NCBI GenBank assembly: GCA_031264885.1
Contig: JAISDM010000203.1
Location: forward strand, 1-7,638
Direction: 5' to 3'
Length of the DNA: 7,638 bases
From: Peptococcaceae bacterium
Lineage (GTDB): Bacteria > Bacillota > Peptococcia > DRI-13 > UBA5745
In this document: positions 5,660 through 7,638 of the stretch, one piece after another
How the letters are laid out: each line of letters begins with the position of its first letter
Position numbering within the stretch: position 1 is the stretch's first letter
Translations under genes and position numbers: made by a program
Notes under the pieces: generated by a model
Database searches by the model: none
Seen by the model: only the letters and a program-made list of their open reading frames with translations
What the model was told of the DNA's origin: nothing

Positions 5660-5707
5660 AATAAAAAGACATGTCGGAACTCGCAACTGAGAATTAAGGA
5701 GATACGT

Positions 5708-6400
5708 ATGGAAGAGAAACGCATTTTGGTGGTGGACGACGACGTCAATATTTGCCGCTTGATTAAAATGTATCTGATGAACGAGGGGTTTCAGGTTTTG
5801 CTGGCTCATGACGGCCAGACGGGGCTGGATATGGTCGCCCAGAATCAGATTGACCTGGTGATTCTGGACATCATGCTTCCGGTGATGGACGGATGGGAAG
5901 TGTGCAAGACCATCCGCAAGGTCAGCCAGGTGCCGATCATCATGCTTACGGCGCGGGATATGCTGGACGACAAGCTCCAGGGCTTTGAGTTCGGGGCGGA
6001 CGATTATATGTCGAAGCCTTTTGAGACAAAGGAACTGGTGGCCAGGGTCAAAGCCCGGCTGAAAGAGAAACCGCCGGAGGATGATTCCGGCGCGCCGCCG
6101 GTTTTGAGCGAGGGCAATCTGACCGTGGATCTGGGCAGGTACCAGGTCAAGCGGGGGAAGGACATCATCGACTTAAAGCCCAAGGAGATCCAGCTGCTGC
6201 ATTTTTTGCTGAAAAACAAGAATCTGGTGTTTTCCCGCGAGCAGCTGCTGGAAAAAGTCTGGGGATATACCTATTACGGCGATACCCGCACGGTGGACGT
6301 GCATGTGAAGCGTCTGAGGGAAAAACTGGACGCCGAAGGAAACGACTGGCAGATCAAGACGATTTGGGGCGTGGGTTACAAGCTGGAGGTTGACGAGTGA
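5708..6400 (+). CDS. Response regulator, OmpR/PhoB family
   Basis: 230 residues. A cytoplasmic DNA-binding regulator activated by phosphotransfer from the kinase encoded next. The receiver domain (about 4-118) has acidic residues D10, D11 and D12, phospho-acceptor D54 in LVILDIMLP, T81 in IIMLTAR, and K103 in MSKPF, a complete active site. A short acidic, proline-containing linker (about 119-130) leads to the winged-helix domain (about 132-228). It carries the typical LKPKEIQLLHFLLKN, FSREQLLEKVWGY, the recognition-helix segment DTRTVDVHVKRLREKL and the closing GVGYKLE. Length is standard for the family. AAGGAG at 5696-5701 lies 6 bases before the ATG. The kinase gene starts 3 bases after the stop, so they form an operon. 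The signal and regulon cannot be told from sequence; naming it PhoP, ResD or similar would be a guess. Confidence 0.96.
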   Translation: MEEKRILVVDDDVNICRLIKMYLMNEGFQVLLAHDGQTGLDMVAQNQIDLVILDIMLPVMDGWEVCKTIRKVSQVPIIMLTARDMLDDKLQGFEFGADDYMSKPFETKELVARVKARLKEKPPEDDSGAPPVLSEGNLTVDLGRYQVKRGKDIIDLKPKEIQLLHFLLKNKNLVFSREQLLEKVWGYTYYGDTRTVDVHVKRLREKLDAEGNDWQIKTIWGVGYKLEVDE

Positions 6401-6403
6401 GCC

Positions 6404-7638
6404 ATGCTTAAATCCTTGTTTTCACGTCTGTTAACGGGGTATCTGGTGATCTTTGTTTTGATTTTAATCACTTTTTCCGCGGCGCTGAGTTTTATTTATC
6501 AGGATTTTATTTTTGCCGAGAAGCATCGGACGCTGCGGCAGGGCGCCATGGAAGTCAACCGGCAGGTGAGCCGGTTTTATATGGATGAGATTACCAAAAG
6601 CGACTTGGATTTGGCGATGGATTCCATCGGTTATTCTATGGACTCCCGGGTGTATGTGCTTTCGTTGGATAAAGAATCCCTGGCAAGTCAAAGCGGGCTC
6701 GGTTTTTTGGAATTGGAGAGCGGCAACTTAGTTGCGGACTTGCTGAAAATCATGGATGGGGAGGAGGTCTTCCGCACCCGCGAATACGCTCCGGTCATCG
6801 ACACTTATGTGGTATTCTACGGCGTTCCTTTGACGGTCAGAGGGGAGATCATCGGGGCGGTGCTGCAATATTCTCCCGTGGATCAGATTCGCTCGGAAAT
6901 CTTGAAGGTATACGGGCAAATCTGGCGCGTCGGGGGGATGATTACCCTTGTAAGCGCCGCCGCGATTTATTTTTTTGTGCGGAGGGTGTCCAAGCCTCTG
7001 AAAGAAATGGAGATCGCGGCTTCCAAATTGGCCTCCGGGGAGGTTGTGGAGGATATTCCGGGGGTGAAGTCCTCAGACGAAGTGGGGCAGCTGGTGAAGG
7101 CTTTTAACACCATGAAAAAAGAGCTGGCCAATATGGAATATATGCGGCGGGATTTTATCGCGGGGATCTCTCATGAACTGCGGACGCCTTTGACGTCTAT
7201 TCTGGGTTTCGTCCAGGGGATGCGGGACGGACTGGTGGCGGAAGAGGAGCGGGAAGCGGTTCTGGACATCATCCAGGATGAGACCAGGCGGATGATCCGG
7301 ATGACGGGCGAGATTCTGGAGATGGTCAAACTGGAAACGGGAAGCGAGAAACTGTATCCGGAGACTTTCGATGTTTTGGAAGCGGCGACGTTTCTTCTGG
7401 AGTCTTTAAATATTCATGAGATCAAGCCGAATCTGAATGTGGTTGTGGATATTCCGCGGAATCTTTTGGCCTTTGCGGACGCGGACCGGTTCCGCCAGAT
7501 CATGATCAATCTGATCAACAACGCTACGAAATACACGGACGACGGCGGCAGCATCTATATTTCCGCCAAGCGGGCGGAGGATATGATCGAAGTCAGGATC
7601 CGGGATACGGGCAGGGGCATATCGCAGGAGCAGCTGCC
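6404..7638 (+). CDS. Sensor histidine kinase with HAMP domain (C-terminus truncated by window edge)
   Basis: Membrane sensor that autophosphorylates on histidine and passes phosphate to the adjacent response regulator. The open frame runs 411 codons from ATG 6404 to the right edge. A first membrane helix lies at about 10-30 and a second at about 173-192 (VGGMITLVSAAAIYFFV). Between them is an extracytoplasmic sensor region of about 140 residues with no recognised motif. A HAMP domain follows at about 193-245 (SKPLKEMEIAASKLASG, then DEVGQLVKAFNTM). The dimerisation H-box, DFIAGISHELRTPLTSI, places the phosphorylated histidine at H257. The N-box, FRQIMINLINNATKYT, has N373, and the G1 box DTGRG is at 401-405. 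The frame ends before the rest of the ATP-binding lid. GGAGG at 6385-6389 lies 14 bases upstream, longer than ideal, so translation may be coupled to the regulator. This is a BaeS/ResE-like class; the specific ligand is unknown. Confidence 0.95.
   Translation, partial: MLKSLFSRLLTGYLVIFVLILITFSAALSFIYQDFIFAEKHRTLRQGAMEVNRQVSRFYMDEITKSDLDLAMDSIGYSMDSRVYVLSLDKESLASQSGLGFLELESGNLVADLLKIMDGEEVFRTREYAPVIDTYVVFYGVPLTVRGEIIGAVLQYSPVDQIRSEILKVYGQIWRVGGMITLVSAAAIYFFVRRVSKPLKEMEIAASKLASGEVVEDIPGVKSSDEVGQLVKAFNTMKKELANMEYMRRDFIAGISHELRTPLTSILGFVQGMRDGLVAEEEREAVLDIIQDETRRMIRMTGEILEMVKLETGSEKLYPETFDVLEAATFLLESLNIHEIKPNLNVVVDIPRNLLAFADADRFRQIMINLINNATKYTDDGGSIYISAKRAEDMIEVRIRDTGRGISQEQL

Larger units (their letters stand above)
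5452..5707. other. Divergent intergenic region between DUF421 and the response regulator
   Basis: 256 bases without a supportable gene. The left part (about 5475-5512) is AT-rich and probably holds the minus-strand promoter of the DUF421 unit; CATACT, read on the minus strand within this tract, is a weak -10 candidate without a clear -35. The middle (5556-5624) holds the inverted pair of palindromic repeats. The right part holds the promoter and ribosome site of the two-component genes. Confidence 0.6.

Overview
This 7.6 kb window is GC-rich bacterial chromosomal DNA. Most genes have strong AGGAGG-type ribosome binding sites. It carries a DUF421/DUF4363 membrane-protein pair, a DUF815 ATPase and an OmpR-type two-component system. 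That mix fits a Gram-positive Firmicute, most likely a clostridial lineage of moderately high GC. The assignment is inference, because there is no rRNA or other marker gene. I see no phage, transposase, CRISPR or defence genes.

Layout from left to right. (1) 1-611, minus strand: the N-terminal part of a eukaryotic-type hexokinase, cut by the left edge. (2) 612-899: an intergenic region with a plus-strand promoter (635-663) and a repeat-built element (671-886) that forms most of the leader of the next gene. (3) 900-2324, plus: a DUF815-family P-loop ATPase. (4) 2367-3491, plus: a stand-alone aspartate kinase with a normal catalytic domain but an unusual C-terminal regulatory half. (5) 3492-3600: a short gap with a palindromic repeat and an extended -10 promoter. 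(6) 3601-4376, plus: three tightly packed small membrane-protein genes, namely a DUF883/YqjD-like anchored coiled coil, a YqjE/holin-III-like two-helix protein and a third small protein. The order resembles the enterobacterial yqjD-yqjE-yqjK cluster. (7) 4373-5451, minus: DUF421 (YetF-like) followed by DUF4363, joined by an ATGA overlap. The DUF4363 stop codon overlaps the stop codon of the convergent third small gene. (8) 5452-5707: a divergent intergenic region with two inverted copies of the palindromic repeat. (9) 5708 to the right edge, plus: an OmpR/PhoB-type response regulator and its sensor histidine kinase, the latter cut by the right edge.

Functionally the window is a set of separate small transcription units rather than one pathway: sugar phosphorylation, an ATPase of unclear role, entry to the aspartate amino-acid family, two groups of small envelope proteins, and a membrane-sensing two-component system. 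The most notable non-coding content is two repeat families. One is a 26-bp palindromic repeat present three times, two of them as an inverted pair. The other is a mosaic of ATTCCGGGAC and GAAATGACGGGATGG units inside a probable 5' leader. I found no convincing new multi-gene system. The best candidates for a second look are the YqjD/YqjE-like trio, the atypical aspartokinase C-terminus and the repeats.
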